This document shows positions 41,772-50,974 of a DNA stretch of 64,000 nucleotides, piece after piece. This DNA is from Clostridia bacterium (GTDB taxonomy: Bacteria; Bacillota_A; Clostridia; UBA1212; UBA1255), in contig JAFWZH010000258.1 of assembly GCA_017522515.1 (NCBI GenBank), positions 12,628-76,627 of the forward strand, read 5' to 3'. The notes under the pieces are model-generated. The model did no database searches. It saw nothing but the letters and a program-made list of their open reading frames with translations, and was not told where the DNA came from. Position 1 is the stretch's first letter, and each line of letters starts with the position of its first letter. The position numbers were made by a program, and so were the translations under genes.

Positions 41772-44114
41772 ATGAGTATAAAAATCGCTCTTGCAGGTAA
41801 TCCGAACAGTGGAAAAACAACACTTTTTAATGCTTTGACCGGCTCAAACCAGTTTGTTGGCAATTGGCCCGGAGTAACGGTAGAAAAAAAAGAAGGCAAA
41901 TTCAAAAAGGACAGTGACGTAATAATTGTCGATTTGCCCGGTATTTATTCTCTTTCTCCATATACGTTAGAAGAAGTTGTTGCGAGAAATTACCTTGTAG
42001 GAGAGCGACCTGATGCTATATTAAATATCGTTGACGGTACTAATATAGAAAGAAATCTTTATTTAACAACACAGTTAAAAGAATTAGGTATTCCTGTAGT
42101 TGTTGCAGTGAATATGATGGATATTGTCATAAAAAACGGAGATAAAATAAATATACCGGAGCTTTCAAAGGCTATGGGCTGCAAAATAGTAGAGATTTCC
42201 GCTTTGAAAGAAACAGGTATAACAGAGGCTGCAGAAGAAGCAATAAAGGCAGCAAAAGGAACAAAGATTATTCCGCAGCATTGTTTTAGCGGAGAAGTAG
42301 AACATACACTGGCGCACATAGAAGAGGCGGCAGTTCACGGACTGCCTATAGAACAGCAGCGTTGGTATGCAATTAAAATTTTTGAACGTGACAGCAAAGT
42401 TTTGGAGCAACTTAATCTTGATAAAGAAGTGATGCAACACATAGAGGAAGACATTCAGGCAACAGAGCAAGCAATGGATGATGATTCCGAGAGCATTATC
42501 ACGAATGAGCGTTATACATATATAGAAACAATTTTAAAAGGTTGTTATCATAAGAAAAATGCCAGCAAAATGACAATTTCAGACAAAATTGACAGAATTT
42601 TAACGAATAGATTTGCCGCACTTCCCATATTTGCAATAATAATGTTTGCAGTTTATTTTATTTCGGTAACTACCATTGGTGCTTGGGTGACAGATTGGAC
42701 TAATGACGGATTGTTTGGTGATGGTTTCCATCTGTTTAACATAGGTGTTTCTGAATATGAAGCGGCAACAGACGAGTTTGCTGAAATAATATGGGCGGAC
42801 AAGACGGTTAATGATGCGGTAGATAAAGCGGTAAAAGATAAACTGCCCGGAGCAGAAGAAATTCAAAGTGCAATTGATAATAAAGATTTTGCAGCTTTTG
42901 AAGAGGCGTATGGCTCTTACGGTGAAGTTATTGGTGAAACTTTTACGAGTGATGTAAACGCTCTTCTTGAGGGGGCACCAAATCCTGCGGATTATGGTGT
43001 GTGGGTGCCGGGCATACCTGTTTTGGCAGAAAAAGGTTTAAATGCTATCAATTGTAATGAAACTGTAAGTAGTCTTGTGCTTGACGGAATTATTGGTGGT
43101 GTAGGTGCGGTTTTGGGCTTTGTTCCTCAAATGTTGGTGCTCTTTATTTTCCTTGCTTTTCTTGAAGCTTGCGGATATATGGCCAGAATCGCTTTCGTTA
43201 TGGACAGACTTTTCTGTAAAATCGGACTTTCGGGTAAGTCGTTTATTCCTTTGCTTGTAGGAACCGGTTGCGGAGTTCCCGGTATAATGGCTTCCAGAAC
43301 TATTGAGAATGAACGAGATAGGAGAATGACAATAATTACAACAACATTCATTCCTTGCGGAGCAAAGCTTCCTGTTATAGCGCTCGTTGCGTCTGCTCTT
43401 TTCGGGGGTGCTTGGTGGGTTGGACCCAGTGCGTATTTTATTGGAATGGCGGCTGTCGTCGTTTCCGGTATAATGCTGAAAAAGACAAAAATGTTTGCCG
43501 GCGAACCGGCTCCGTTTGTGATGGAATTGCCACCGTATCACATGCCCACATTCCGTAATATAATGCGCAGTATGTGGGAACGTGGTTGGTCTTTTATAAA
43601 GAAGGCGACAACAATTATTCTCCTTTCTACAGTTATTATTTGGGCTGCAGACTATTTCGGAATGCTTGATCCGATTGGCAATGCTATAAAATGGATTTTT
43701 GTTCCCTTGGGATTTGGCTCAGGTGAGGCAGGCGCTACTGCTTCCGTTGCTACGATAATGGGTCTGATTGCAAAAGAAGAGATTGTAGCAGTATTTGGTG
43801 TCACTGACATTATGGGTATGACAAAGCTGACAGCATATTCATTCTTGATCTTCAATTTGCTGTGTGCACCGTGTTTTGCGGCAATCGGGGCAATAAGAAG
43901 GGAAATGAACTCTGCAAAATGGACATTGTTTGCAATAGGATATCAGACATTGTTTGCGTATGCGATTTCTTTCATTGTATATCAGTTGGGAATGCTGTTT
44001 GTGGGAAGCGGAAATATAATTTGTGCTATTATCGCTTTTATACTTATTGCAGCTTTTGTATACATGTTGTTTAAACCGTATAAAGAAAGTACAAAACTCA
44101 CGACAAAAATATAA
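41772..44114 (+). CDS. feoB: Ferrous iron transporter FeoB
   Basis: 780 residues. N-terminal G domain: GNPNSGKTTLFNALTG (G1), DLPGIYSL (G3), VNMMD (G4). Then a helical GDI region and a membrane domain with GTGCGVPGIMASRT and the FIPCGAKLPV motif (conserved Cys). After the first membrane helix (about 280-298) there is a long hydrophilic loop (about 300-430) rich in Glu/Asp/Ala, much larger than in standard FeoB, which explains the extra length. It takes up Fe2+ for the many Fe-S enzymes encoded nearby. Preceded by feoA and an iron-box; followed by the Cys-rich peptide. Confidence 0.95.
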   Translation: MSIKIALAGNPNSGKTTLFNALTGSNQFVGNWPGVTVEKKEGKFKKDSDVIIVDLPGIYSLSPYTLEEVVARNYLVGERPDAILNIVDGTNIERNLYLTTQLKELGIPVVVAVNMMDIVIKNGDKINIPELSKAMGCKIVEISALKETGITEAAEEAIKAAKGTKIIPQHCFSGEVEHTLAHIEEAAVHGLPIEQQRWYAIKIFERDSKVLEQLNLDKEVMQHIEEDIQATEQAMDDDSESIITNERYTYIETILKGCYHKKNASKMTISDKIDRILTNRFAALPIFAIIMFAVYFISVTTIGAWVTDWTNDGLFGDGFHLFNIGVSEYEAATDEFAEIIWADKTVNDAVDKAVKDKLPGAEEIQSAIDNKDFAAFEEAYGSYGEVIGETFTSDVNALLEGAPNPADYGVWVPGIPVLAEKGLNAINCNETVSSLVLDGIIGGVGAVLGFVPQMLVLFIFLAFLEACGYMARIAFVMDRLFCKIGLSGKSFIPLLVGTGCGVPGIMASRTIENERDRRMTIITTTFIPCGAKLPVIALVASALFGGAWWVGPSAYFIGMAAVVVSGIMLKKTKMFAGEPAPFVMELPPYHMPTFRNIMRSMWERGWSFIKKATTIILLSTVIIWAADYFGMLDPIGNAIKWIFVPLGFGSGEAGATASVATIMGLIAKEEIVAVFGVTDIMGMTKLTAYSFLIFNLLCAPCFAAIGAIRREMNSAKWTLFAIGYQTLFAYAISFIVYQLGMLFVGSGNIICAIIAFILIAAFVYMLFKPYKESTKLTTKI

Positions 44115-44146
44115 ATTACCGATACACAAAGGAGGCACTAAAAGAG

Positions 44147-44320
44147 ATGGAATTTATTAAAGCTTATGGTGGAACAATATTAGTGGCAGCTGTTGTTTTG
44201 GCAGTGGTGATTGCGGTTATCATAAAAATTATTAAAGATAAAAAATCCGGTAAAGCCTCATGTGGTTGCGGATGCGGTTGTAAAAACTGCCCGTCTTCCG
44301 GTAGGTGCCAAGATAAATAG
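44147..44320 (+). CDS. FeoB-associated Cys-rich membrane peptide
   Basis: 57 residues: a membrane helix (about 8-30) and a tail with CGCGCGCKNCP and a final Cys. Small proteins of this kind follow feoB in many Firmicutes and may take the place of FeoC or handle iron at the membrane. GGAGG lies about 11 nt before the ATG. 32 bp after feoB, same operon. Confidence 0.85.
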   Translation: MEFIKAYGGTILVAAVVLAVVIAVIIKIIKDKKSGKASCGCGCGCKNCPSSGRCQDK

Positions 44321-44411
44321 CAGGGGATTTCGTTGTTTATGAGTTTGACACACTTTTTTTTTATTGTTATAATTTAACGAAGAATTATGGAATAATAAGG
44401 AGGTGTGCTTT

Positions 44412-45602
44412 GTGAGAAACAGCTCAAAAATTAAAGTGACTATAATATTTGTTCTTGCAATATTTGCATTGTTACTTGCTTTTACATCTTGTAAGGGTGA
44501 AAGTTTGCCCAAAAGCAATATAGGGGCTAAGGATGCCTGGGATTTTGTCAGTGCCGGCTTTAATAAGACATCAGAAGCAACAAGCTATAAAGTTGTTTTT
44601 GAAACACATAGTGAAGCAGCTTTCGGTGAGTTTTCCTCTGAGGACAGCACAAAGAACACAATGACAATTTGTGGCTTGGGTACAGATGATTTTATGGCAA
44701 CAGCCGAAAAACATAATTCAGAAACGATAATTACAAATGAATATTTTTTTACGCCCGATAAGTTCTACACAGTAGAGAAAAACAGCGATACTGTTTCGAT
44801 GCCGTGCTTATACGTATCTGACAATATTGATGTTGTTGAAGAAGTAACGGGACTTAATGTTTTCGAAATTGAAATGGATGCTGTAAAAAAAGCAATTGAA
44901 AACAGCAAAAGTATTGTAAAAGAAACAGAAAAGGATTTGTCATATATTAGATTTTCAATTACATCAGATGAATTGGTTTCAGTTTTAGGTAGTTCTTATG
45001 AGGTTTTTAATGACATGAAAAGCTTTTCGGGATTTATGTTTTTCTATGTAAACAGTGACGGATATCTTGTGAAGTTTGGTTATGATTCTTCTTACTCAGA
45101 AACGTATGAAGAACAAGAAACTTACGTTAATTTAAAAGTAGAATATGCCTTTTCTGATATAAACAGTGTTAAGCTTGTTTCTGAGCCTCAGTGGGTGTCA
45201 ACATTAAAACCGGAGGCTTATGATACGGTAAAATATGTAAAAAATAACGTGGAGTATTTCTTTTTATGTGAAAGACCGGATAAGGGATCTGATTATTCTT
45301 ATAAGCTTTATGAAATAACAAATTTAGAGGATAAAGAAGCTCCGGTAAAGTTTGCGGAAATTCCCGAAACTATAGAAGGTGTTCCCGTTACAGCGATAAG
45401 CGGTACAGCTATTGCATTTGGTAAAGGCGTAGAAACTTTGGTAATGCCCAAATATATAAAAGAAGTTCCGTATCCTGAGAACTCTACACCGATGACTGTT
45501 TTTTGTAAGTGCTCCGAGCTGTTAGATGTGCCGCCGACAGAGGTGACGGTTTATTTGGCAGATGAATGGGAATATGTAAACGGTGTTCCTACCGTAAAGT
45601 AA
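44412..45602 (+). CDS. Lipoprotein of unknown function
   Basis: 396 residues, GTG start at 44412 (AAGGAGG upstream; the ATG-like opening at 44403 lies in that site). Signal peptide with lipobox FTSC (about 26-29). The mature part has a beta-rich domain (about 45-240) resembling the LolA/LppX-like or DUF6612-type lipoprotein folds (SEATSYKVVFETHS, YVNSDGYLVKFGYD). A C-terminal region (about 260-395) contains FAEIPETIEGVPVTAISGTAI, as in BspA-type leucine-rich repeats, though only one unit is clear. Function unknown; extracellular, membrane-anchored. Confidence 0.6.
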   Translation: MRNSSKIKVTIIFVLAIFALLLAFTSCKGESLPKSNIGAKDAWDFVSAGFNKTSEATSYKVVFETHSEAAFGEFSSEDSTKNTMTICGLGTDDFMATAEKHNSETIITNEYFFTPDKFYTVEKNSDTVSMPCLYVSDNIDVVEEVTGLNVFEIEMDAVKKAIENSKSIVKETEKDLSYIRFSITSDELVSVLGSSYEVFNDMKSFSGFMFFYVNSDGYLVKFGYDSSYSETYEEQETYVNLKVEYAFSDINSVKLVSEPQWVSTLKPEAYDTVKYVKNNVEYFFLCERPDKGSDYSYKLYEITNLEDKEAPVKFAEIPETIEGVPVTAISGTAIAFGKGVETLVMPKYIKEVPYPENSTPMTVFCKCSELLDVPPTEVTVYLADEWEYVNGVPTVK

Positions 45603-45630
45603 TTGATATAAAATTTGTGGAGTGGATAGT

Positions 45631-46494
45631 ATGAAGTTAGATAATATTTTTGATAATAAACAAGTATTTTCTTTAGAGGTTTTTCCTCCCAAAAGAGACA
45701 TGCCTATTGATACAATATATAAGACTCTTGATGAGCTGTCTGAGATAAAACCTGCATTTATAAGCGTAACGTACGGTGCGGGGGGCAGTGAAAATTGTGC
45801 CGCAACTTTAGAAATTGCATCTACAATAAAGAATAAATACGGAATAGAAGCTGTGGCACATTTACCGGGTATTAATCTCGCAAAAGCAGATGTTGTTAAT
45901 ATGCTTGATGATTTTAAGAAAAACGGCATTCAAAATATTTTAGCTTTGAGAGGTGACGGCAATCCGGAGATGGAGCCTGTGGGAGATTTTAATCATGCAG
46001 ACGAGCTTGTTACTTTTATAAAAGAACACGGCGATTTTCATGTTGCAGGTGCATGCTATCCCGAAGGTCACACAGAGTCGGAGAATTTAATAACAGATAT
46101 AAAATATCTTAAGCAAAAAGTTGATGCAGGCTGTGATCATTTGATTTCTCAACTGTTTTTTGACAATGATCATTTTTACAGATTCAGAGAGCGTTGCGAC
46201 TTGGCCGGTATAAATGTACCCATCGAAGCAGGCATTATGCCTGTACTTAATAAAAAACAAATTGAAAGAATGGTTACAATGTGCGGGGCAAGCCTTCCAA
46301 ATAAATTCGTGAAAATGATGGCAAGATACGAGAATAATCCTGAAGCTTTAAAAGATGCGGCTATTGCGTATGCCGTAGATCAAATTGTGGACTTAGTATC
46401 ACAAGGTGTTGACGGAATACACTTATACACCATGAATAAACCTGATACGGCAAAGCGAATTTACAATTGCGTGGCTTCACTTTTTAAATGTTGA
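45631..46494 (+). CDS. metF: Methylenetetrahydrofolate reductase
   Basis: Reduces 5,10-methylene-THF to 5-methyl-THF for methionine synthesis. 287 residues with SLEVFPPKRD (catalytic Glu), SVTYGAGGS, LALRGDGNP and CYPEGHTES, and LISQLFFDND, all conserved in the FAD-containing family. Single-domain bacterial size. No metV-type zinc partner nearby, although the next gene encodes an Fe-S aldo/keto reductase. Start ATG 45631 after GGAG. Ends 28 bp before the reductase; probably one transcript. Confidence 0.94.
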   Translation: MKLDNIFDNKQVFSLEVFPPKRDMPIDTIYKTLDELSEIKPAFISVTYGAGGSENCAATLEIASTIKNKYGIEAVAHLPGINLAKADVVNMLDDFKKNGIQNILALRGDGNPEMEPVGDFNHADELVTFIKEHGDFHVAGACYPEGHTESENLITDIKYLKQKVDAGCDHLISQLFFDNDHFYRFRERCDLAGINVPIEAGIMPVLNKKQIERMVTMCGASLPNKFVKMMARYENNPEALKDAAIAYAVDQIVDLVSQGVDGIHLYTMNKPDTAKRIYNCVASLFKC

Positions 46495-46522
46495 AAGCTT
46501 GATTATATTAAGGAGGTAAAAA

Positions 46523-47629
46523 ATGGTTTACAGAGACCTTGGTAATACCGGTGTGCGTTTGTCACCTCTCGGATTCGGAATGATGCGACTTCCTTCTGAT
46601 GAGCGTGTTGTTACAAAAATGGTAAGGGATGCGATTGATGCAGGCGTAAATTATATTGATACGGCATATGGCTATTTAGACGGTAAAAGCGAGTCCATTA
46701 CAGGCAGAGTTCTTTCCGATGGTTACAGAGATAAAATTTACCTTGCTACGAAGTGCCCTGTTTGGTTGATTGAAAAGGATACTGATTTTGACCGTATTTT
46801 AAATGAACAGTTGAAAAGATTAAAAACAGAACAAATAGATTTTTATTTACTTCACTCTCTTAATAAGAACAATTGGGAGCGAGTGAAGAAGTTTGGCTTG
46901 TTGGAGAAAATGAAAGAGGCACGTGAACAAGGTAAGATATGTTATCTTGGTTTTTCTTTCCACGATACGTATGATTTGTTTCAAGAAATAGTAGATAGCT
47001 TTGAAGAATGGGATTTCTGTCAAATACAGCTAAACTATTTAGATACAAAGTATCAGGCAGGTATTAAGGGAATGAAATATGCAGCAGAAAAAGGGCTGGG
47101 GATAATTGTTATGGAGCCGCTTAGAGGCGGTTATTTGGCCAACGTTCCTCAAACAGTACAAGATATATTCGGTAAGAATAAATCGCCTATAGAGTGGTCT
47201 TTCGACTTCTTGTGGGATATGCCTGAAGTAGGTACAGTTTTAAGTGGTATGAGCACACAAGAACAAGTTGAACAAAATGTAAAATATGCAGAGCGTTCCT
47301 CAGTAGGGATGTTGTCAGAAGACGATAAAAAGGTAATAGAAGCAGTAACAAAAGAATTCAAGAAGATGGGAACTGTTCCTTGTACCGGTTGTTCTTATTG
47401 TAATATTTGTCCTCAAAAAATTGCTATACCTCAAAGTTTTGCGGCATATAACAGCGCTTTGTTAGAAGATAATTTTGAGCAATCGAAGCATCAGTATGTA
47501 GACTGGGTACCGCGTTTCGGTGCTCTGCCTTCAAACTGTATAAGTTGTCATAAATGCGAGGAAATATGTCCCCAACATATAAAAATCAGTGAATATATGC
47601 ATAAAATACACGAATTCTTTCAAGAATGA
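46523..47629 (+). CDS. Aldo/keto reductase with C-terminal ferredoxin-type clusters
   Basis: 368 residues. An aldo/keto reductase barrel (about 1-275) with GFGMMRLP, the catalytic Asp/Tyr in DAGVNYIDTAYGY, Lys in ATKCPVW and His in YLLHSL, followed by a C-terminal part with CTGCSYCNICPQ and CISCHKCEEICPQ, two [4Fe-4S] motifs. This 'ferredoxin-like AKR' type is common in anaerobes; the substrate is unknown. The Fe-S tail suggests electron exchange with ferredoxin rather than NADPH alone. Confidence 0.88.
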   Translation: MVYRDLGNTGVRLSPLGFGMMRLPSDERVVTKMVRDAIDAGVNYIDTAYGYLDGKSESITGRVLSDGYRDKIYLATKCPVWLIEKDTDFDRILNEQLKRLKTEQIDFYLLHSLNKNNWERVKKFGLLEKMKEAREQGKICYLGFSFHDTYDLFQEIVDSFEEWDFCQIQLNYLDTKYQAGIKGMKYAAEKGLGIIVMEPLRGGYLANVPQTVQDIFGKNKSPIEWSFDFLWDMPEVGTVLSGMSTQEQVEQNVKYAERSSVGMLSEDDKKVIEAVTKEFKKMGTVPCTGCSYCNICPQKIAIPQSFAAYNSALLEDNFEQSKHQYVDWVPRFGALPSNCISCHKCEEICPQHIKISEYMHKIHEFFQE

Positions 47630-47650
47630 TTTTTACTTTTTGGAGGTTGT

Positions 47651-49552
47651 ATGAGAAAAACAAAGCTCGAATGTATAACTTTTTTGTTTTTTTGTGTGCT
47701 TTTTGTTTTATGTTTGGTATGCGGTTGTGCAGATAGTAATCGATTAGGTAGCGGAACAAAAAATAAAACATATACTCAGGATGTATCGCTGCTTACCCAG
47801 CCTGTCTTTTCGGACAGAGGAGGTTTTTACAGTGATAATTTAAAATTGGAAATAACAATCCCTGAGAAGCTAAGTAATAATGCAAAAACCATAAGAGTAA
47901 CATTTGATGGCAGTGAGCCTACCTCAAATAGTGATGAGTATAAAGGCAGCATTTTACTGCCTGATGCCGGCTTTGTGAAAACCGGATTCGCTAAAAAAGA
48001 AGAGAATGTAAAAGTTTCCGTAGTGAGAGCTGCATGCTTTGATGATAATGGTAATGTAGTAGGTCAAATAGCTACAGCAACGTATATACAATTAGAGGAA
48101 AGCAGTAGCGGCAGCGGAAAAACAAGATTTGATTTGCCGGTAATTTCCCTTGTGACAGATGACAGTAATTTAAACAGCCGCGATTACGGTATATTTAGAA
48201 ATACAGATGGTCGCGGTTCGGAATGGGAACGGCCGGTTAATGTTTCTTTTTTTGAAACGGATGGTGGTTTGGCCTTTGCACAAGATGCGGGAATTCGTTT
48301 GTTTGGTGGCAGTACAAGAAATTTGACACAAAAATCATTCCGCATTACAGCAAGAAAAACAGATTATTTTCAAACTGATGTATATGACGGGGCAGGTAAG
48401 TTTAAGTATGCGTTGTTTAGTGACAGAAAAGACAGCCAAGGCAATATACTTGACAGATATGACAGCTTTGTTTTAAGAAACGGAGGAAATGACTCTATCT
48501 TTTTTGCTGAGGATAGCTCTCGTATAACATTTTTAAGAGATGGTCTTGCGGCAAAAATAACTCAAATGGCAGCTCCCGAAGTAGATACAATGGATTACAG
48601 ACCTGTAGTTGTTTTCTTAAATGGTGAGTATTACGGTATAATGAATTTAAGAGAATATCAAAATAATAAATATATTCAAAACGTCTACGGTATTGATGAT
48701 AAAGACGGAATTACTGTTATTTCGACTGAAATGGACACCTCTTTGGGAGGCAGATATGATGGTAAATGGTTTTATTATAAGCAAGATGACGGACCGGAAG
48801 GTGAGTTGCAAGCTTTCTTGACACTTTTGTCTGATATTACTTCAGGTAAGTACACTTATGAACAGGCTTGTGAAAAAATAGATATGGATAACTTTATGAA
48901 ATATTGTGCATTGAATTTATTCTTGTGCAATACTGACTGGCCCCATAATAATGTAAAGCTTTGGCGCTATGCAGGTAACAATCCGGGAGGAAATGCAGAT
49001 GCAGCGGCAACTGACGGTAAATGGAGATTTATGCTTAAAGACGCAGATTTGGGGTTAGGAAGGTTTGTTTGTGCAGCAGAAAAGCGCCAATATCCTATTG
49101 AACTTTATACAAAAGCAGATTGTCAAAGCATACGCTTTTTGCTTGCAAACTATATTTCTTTTGATAATAAGTCAGGTTATCCATCTGTTAATAATAACAC
49201 ATATCCTGATGCATTAAAGATTCAAGGGTTGTTTTATTTTTGTATGCAACATGATGAATTTGCTGATAAATTCTATGATTTTTGCAATAAGCTCACTACA
49301 CAAATTTGTTCATACAATACGCTTAAAGCCTTAATAGAAGAGTCCTATAAGGAATTAGAAAACGAATTTGATAATTATTTAAATAAGGATTTCGGCAATT
49401 GGCCGTGGGAAGGCAACACTACACTCAAACAGTGGAAATCGGCTGTATGTGACAACAAAGATTCGTTATTAACATGGGCAAAGGCAAGAACAGGCTCTGA
49501 CGGAGAATTTATGAAACAGGTAACGGAGCTTAGGGATGTTCTCAACATATAA
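47651..49552 (+). CDS. CotH-kinase family lipoprotein (short form)
   Basis: 633 residues. Signal peptide with lipobox (VCGC, about 23-26), a chitobiase-C/Fn3-like beta domain (about 45-150, with TFDGSEPTSNSDEY), and a CotH kinase-like domain (about 160-630). In the latter, LPVISLVTDDSNL, NGEYYGIMNLRE and the DxDxG-type metal site (LKDADLGLG) are present. B. subtilis CotH phosphorylates spore coat proteins; secreted CotH homologues are common in Clostridia, and their targets are unknown. Part of a run of three co-directional surface protein genes. A paralogue with RCC1 repeats lies at 52884-56090. Confidence 0.82.
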   Translation: MRKTKLECITFLFFCVLFVLCLVCGCADSNRLGSGTKNKTYTQDVSLLTQPVFSDRGGFYSDNLKLEITIPEKLSNNAKTIRVTFDGSEPTSNSDEYKGSILLPDAGFVKTGFAKKEENVKVSVVRAACFDDNGNVVGQIATATYIQLEESSSGSGKTRFDLPVISLVTDDSNLNSRDYGIFRNTDGRGSEWERPVNVSFFETDGGLAFAQDAGIRLFGGSTRNLTQKSFRITARKTDYFQTDVYDGAGKFKYALFSDRKDSQGNILDRYDSFVLRNGGNDSIFFAEDSSRITFLRDGLAAKITQMAAPEVDTMDYRPVVVFLNGEYYGIMNLREYQNNKYIQNVYGIDDKDGITVISTEMDTSLGGRYDGKWFYYKQDDGPEGELQAFLTLLSDITSGKYTYEQACEKIDMDNFMKYCALNLFLCNTDWPHNNVKLWRYAGNNPGGNADAAATDGKWRFMLKDADLGLGRFVCAAEKRQYPIELYTKADCQSIRFLLANYISFDNKSGYPSVNNNTYPDALKIQGLFYFCMQHDEFADKFYDFCNKLTTQICSYNTLKALIEESYKELENEFDNYLNKDFGNWPWEGNTTLKQWKSAVCDNKDSLLTWAKARTGSDGEFMKQVTELRDVLNI

Positions 49553-49569
49553 AAGTTAAAGGAGAGAAA

Positions 49570-50973
49570 ATGATGATAAAAAGATTAGTTTCTTTATGTT
49601 TGGCTTTGATTATTCTTTTAACAGGTATTTGTTTTTTTTATAATTCAAACAATATTACATTGATGGTAAAGAAAACTATGCTTGGCAACGAGGATTTTGA
49701 GAAGCAAGATAGGGCAATAAACGCTTTTATAGATGCTTTTAACAATGAATATCCACAGATAAATGTGAAAATTAATTATGTAAATGAATATCCTGCTCAT
49801 TTAAATGAGACCGAGCTTATACTTTTTGGGGCAGACGAAATGTTGGAATATGCTCCAAATGATTTAAAAGTATTGACGGATATTGTTTCTACAAATAATA
49901 TACCGGAAAAAATAGCTAACACGGGACGATTGGCTATTAAGAGTGATAAGAAAGATTTATATATGTTACCGTTTAATTATGATAGAGCTGTAGTATATTT
50001 AGACAAAGAAGTATTTGATTTTTTAGGAGTAGATATACCAAGTGTTGATTGGACATACGAGGATTTTAAAGAAACAGCTCAAAATACTACAAGAAGGTAT
50101 TTTGATTATAAAGAATATAAAAACATTTTAGGTGTTCATTTGCCTATCGGAAAAGCTTATGTGTGGAAATATTTTTATGATAATTTGGGAGATGAATGGC
50201 ATAATGATTCTTTCCGAGTAGAATTTAATACTGATAAAAATCTTAAGGTTATGGAAGATGTACTCGACTTATGCAAAAAAAACGGAAAGTGCTATTCAAT
50301 GACGTTGAAAAGTTCAGCTCTTTTCTATGCTGAGACAGCTATGGCTTGGGTGAATGCGTGTCAGCCTGAATATGACGATTATAGAATCATATCAGACGAA
50401 GTTAGCGATTCATTAGTTGGCAGAAGAGCAAAACAGCTTGCGGCGAATGGAAATCTTGTTTTACTGCCTCTACCAAGTGTTAACGGCACCAATATGAGTT
50501 ACTCCAATACAGAATTTATAAAAGGTATAGGAATAAGCGCGTATATTTCTCATAGCAAAATGGAAAATGCTGTTAAGCTCGTACAATTTGCACAAACGTA
50601 TAAGGGCAACAGTGCACTTAATTCATATTATGGAGGTATACCGTCTAACGAGAGTTTGTGGGGAGAGGAATATTGGAAAAAAGGCTGTCTGCAAGGAGAA
50701 AATGCAGACAATGTACTTATAGGTATTGAAAATGACAAAAGAGACGATTATGCAGATATTTTAATCAAAGACGAAGCAATATATGAGAAAAACTTGAGAT
50801 TAAGGGCAATAAGCGCAGGTTTGCTGCTCCAAGAGTTTAGGGAAACTCAAAGAAATATAAAGAACTTTGAAGAAATTATGAATCGTATGGCAAGATATTT
50901 TAATATGACCATAAAGAATAGCGGTATACCTGATGGGTTTAATCGTGACATAATTAAAAGGGAGGAACCTTAA
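49570..50973 (+). CDS. Extracellular solute-binding-like protein
   Basis: 467 residues with an uncleaved-looking signal/anchor (about 4-24, no lipobox Cys) and the family-1 solute-binding fold: NAFIDAFNNEYPQINVKINY, LPFNYDRAVVYLDKEVF, VDWTYEDFKETA. It resembles carbohydrate-binding proteins of ABC importers, but no permease or ATPase genes are near. It sits between a CotH protein and a glycosidase-like protein (1 bp gap), so it may have become a surface sugar-binding module rather than a transporter part. Confidence 0.7.
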   Translation: MMIKRLVSLCLALIILLTGICFFYNSNNITLMVKKTMLGNEDFEKQDRAINAFIDAFNNEYPQINVKINYVNEYPAHLNETELILFGADEMLEYAPNDLKVLTDIVSTNNIPEKIANTGRLAIKSDKKDLYMLPFNYDRAVVYLDKEVFDFLGVDIPSVDWTYEDFKETAQNTTRRYFDYKEYKNILGVHLPIGKAYVWKYFYDNLGDEWHNDSFRVEFNTDKNLKVMEDVLDLCKKNGKCYSMTLKSSALFYAETAMAWVNACQPEYDDYRIISDEVSDSLVGRRAKQLAANGNLVLLPLPSVNGTNMSYSNTEFIKGIGISAYISHSKMENAVKLVQFAQTYKGNSALNSYYGGIPSNESLWGEEYWKKGCLQGENADNVLIGIENDKRDDYADILIKDEAIYEKNLRLRAISAGLLLQEFRETQRNIKNFEEIMNRMARYFNMTIKNSGIPDGFNRDIIKREEP

Positions 50974-50974
50974 A

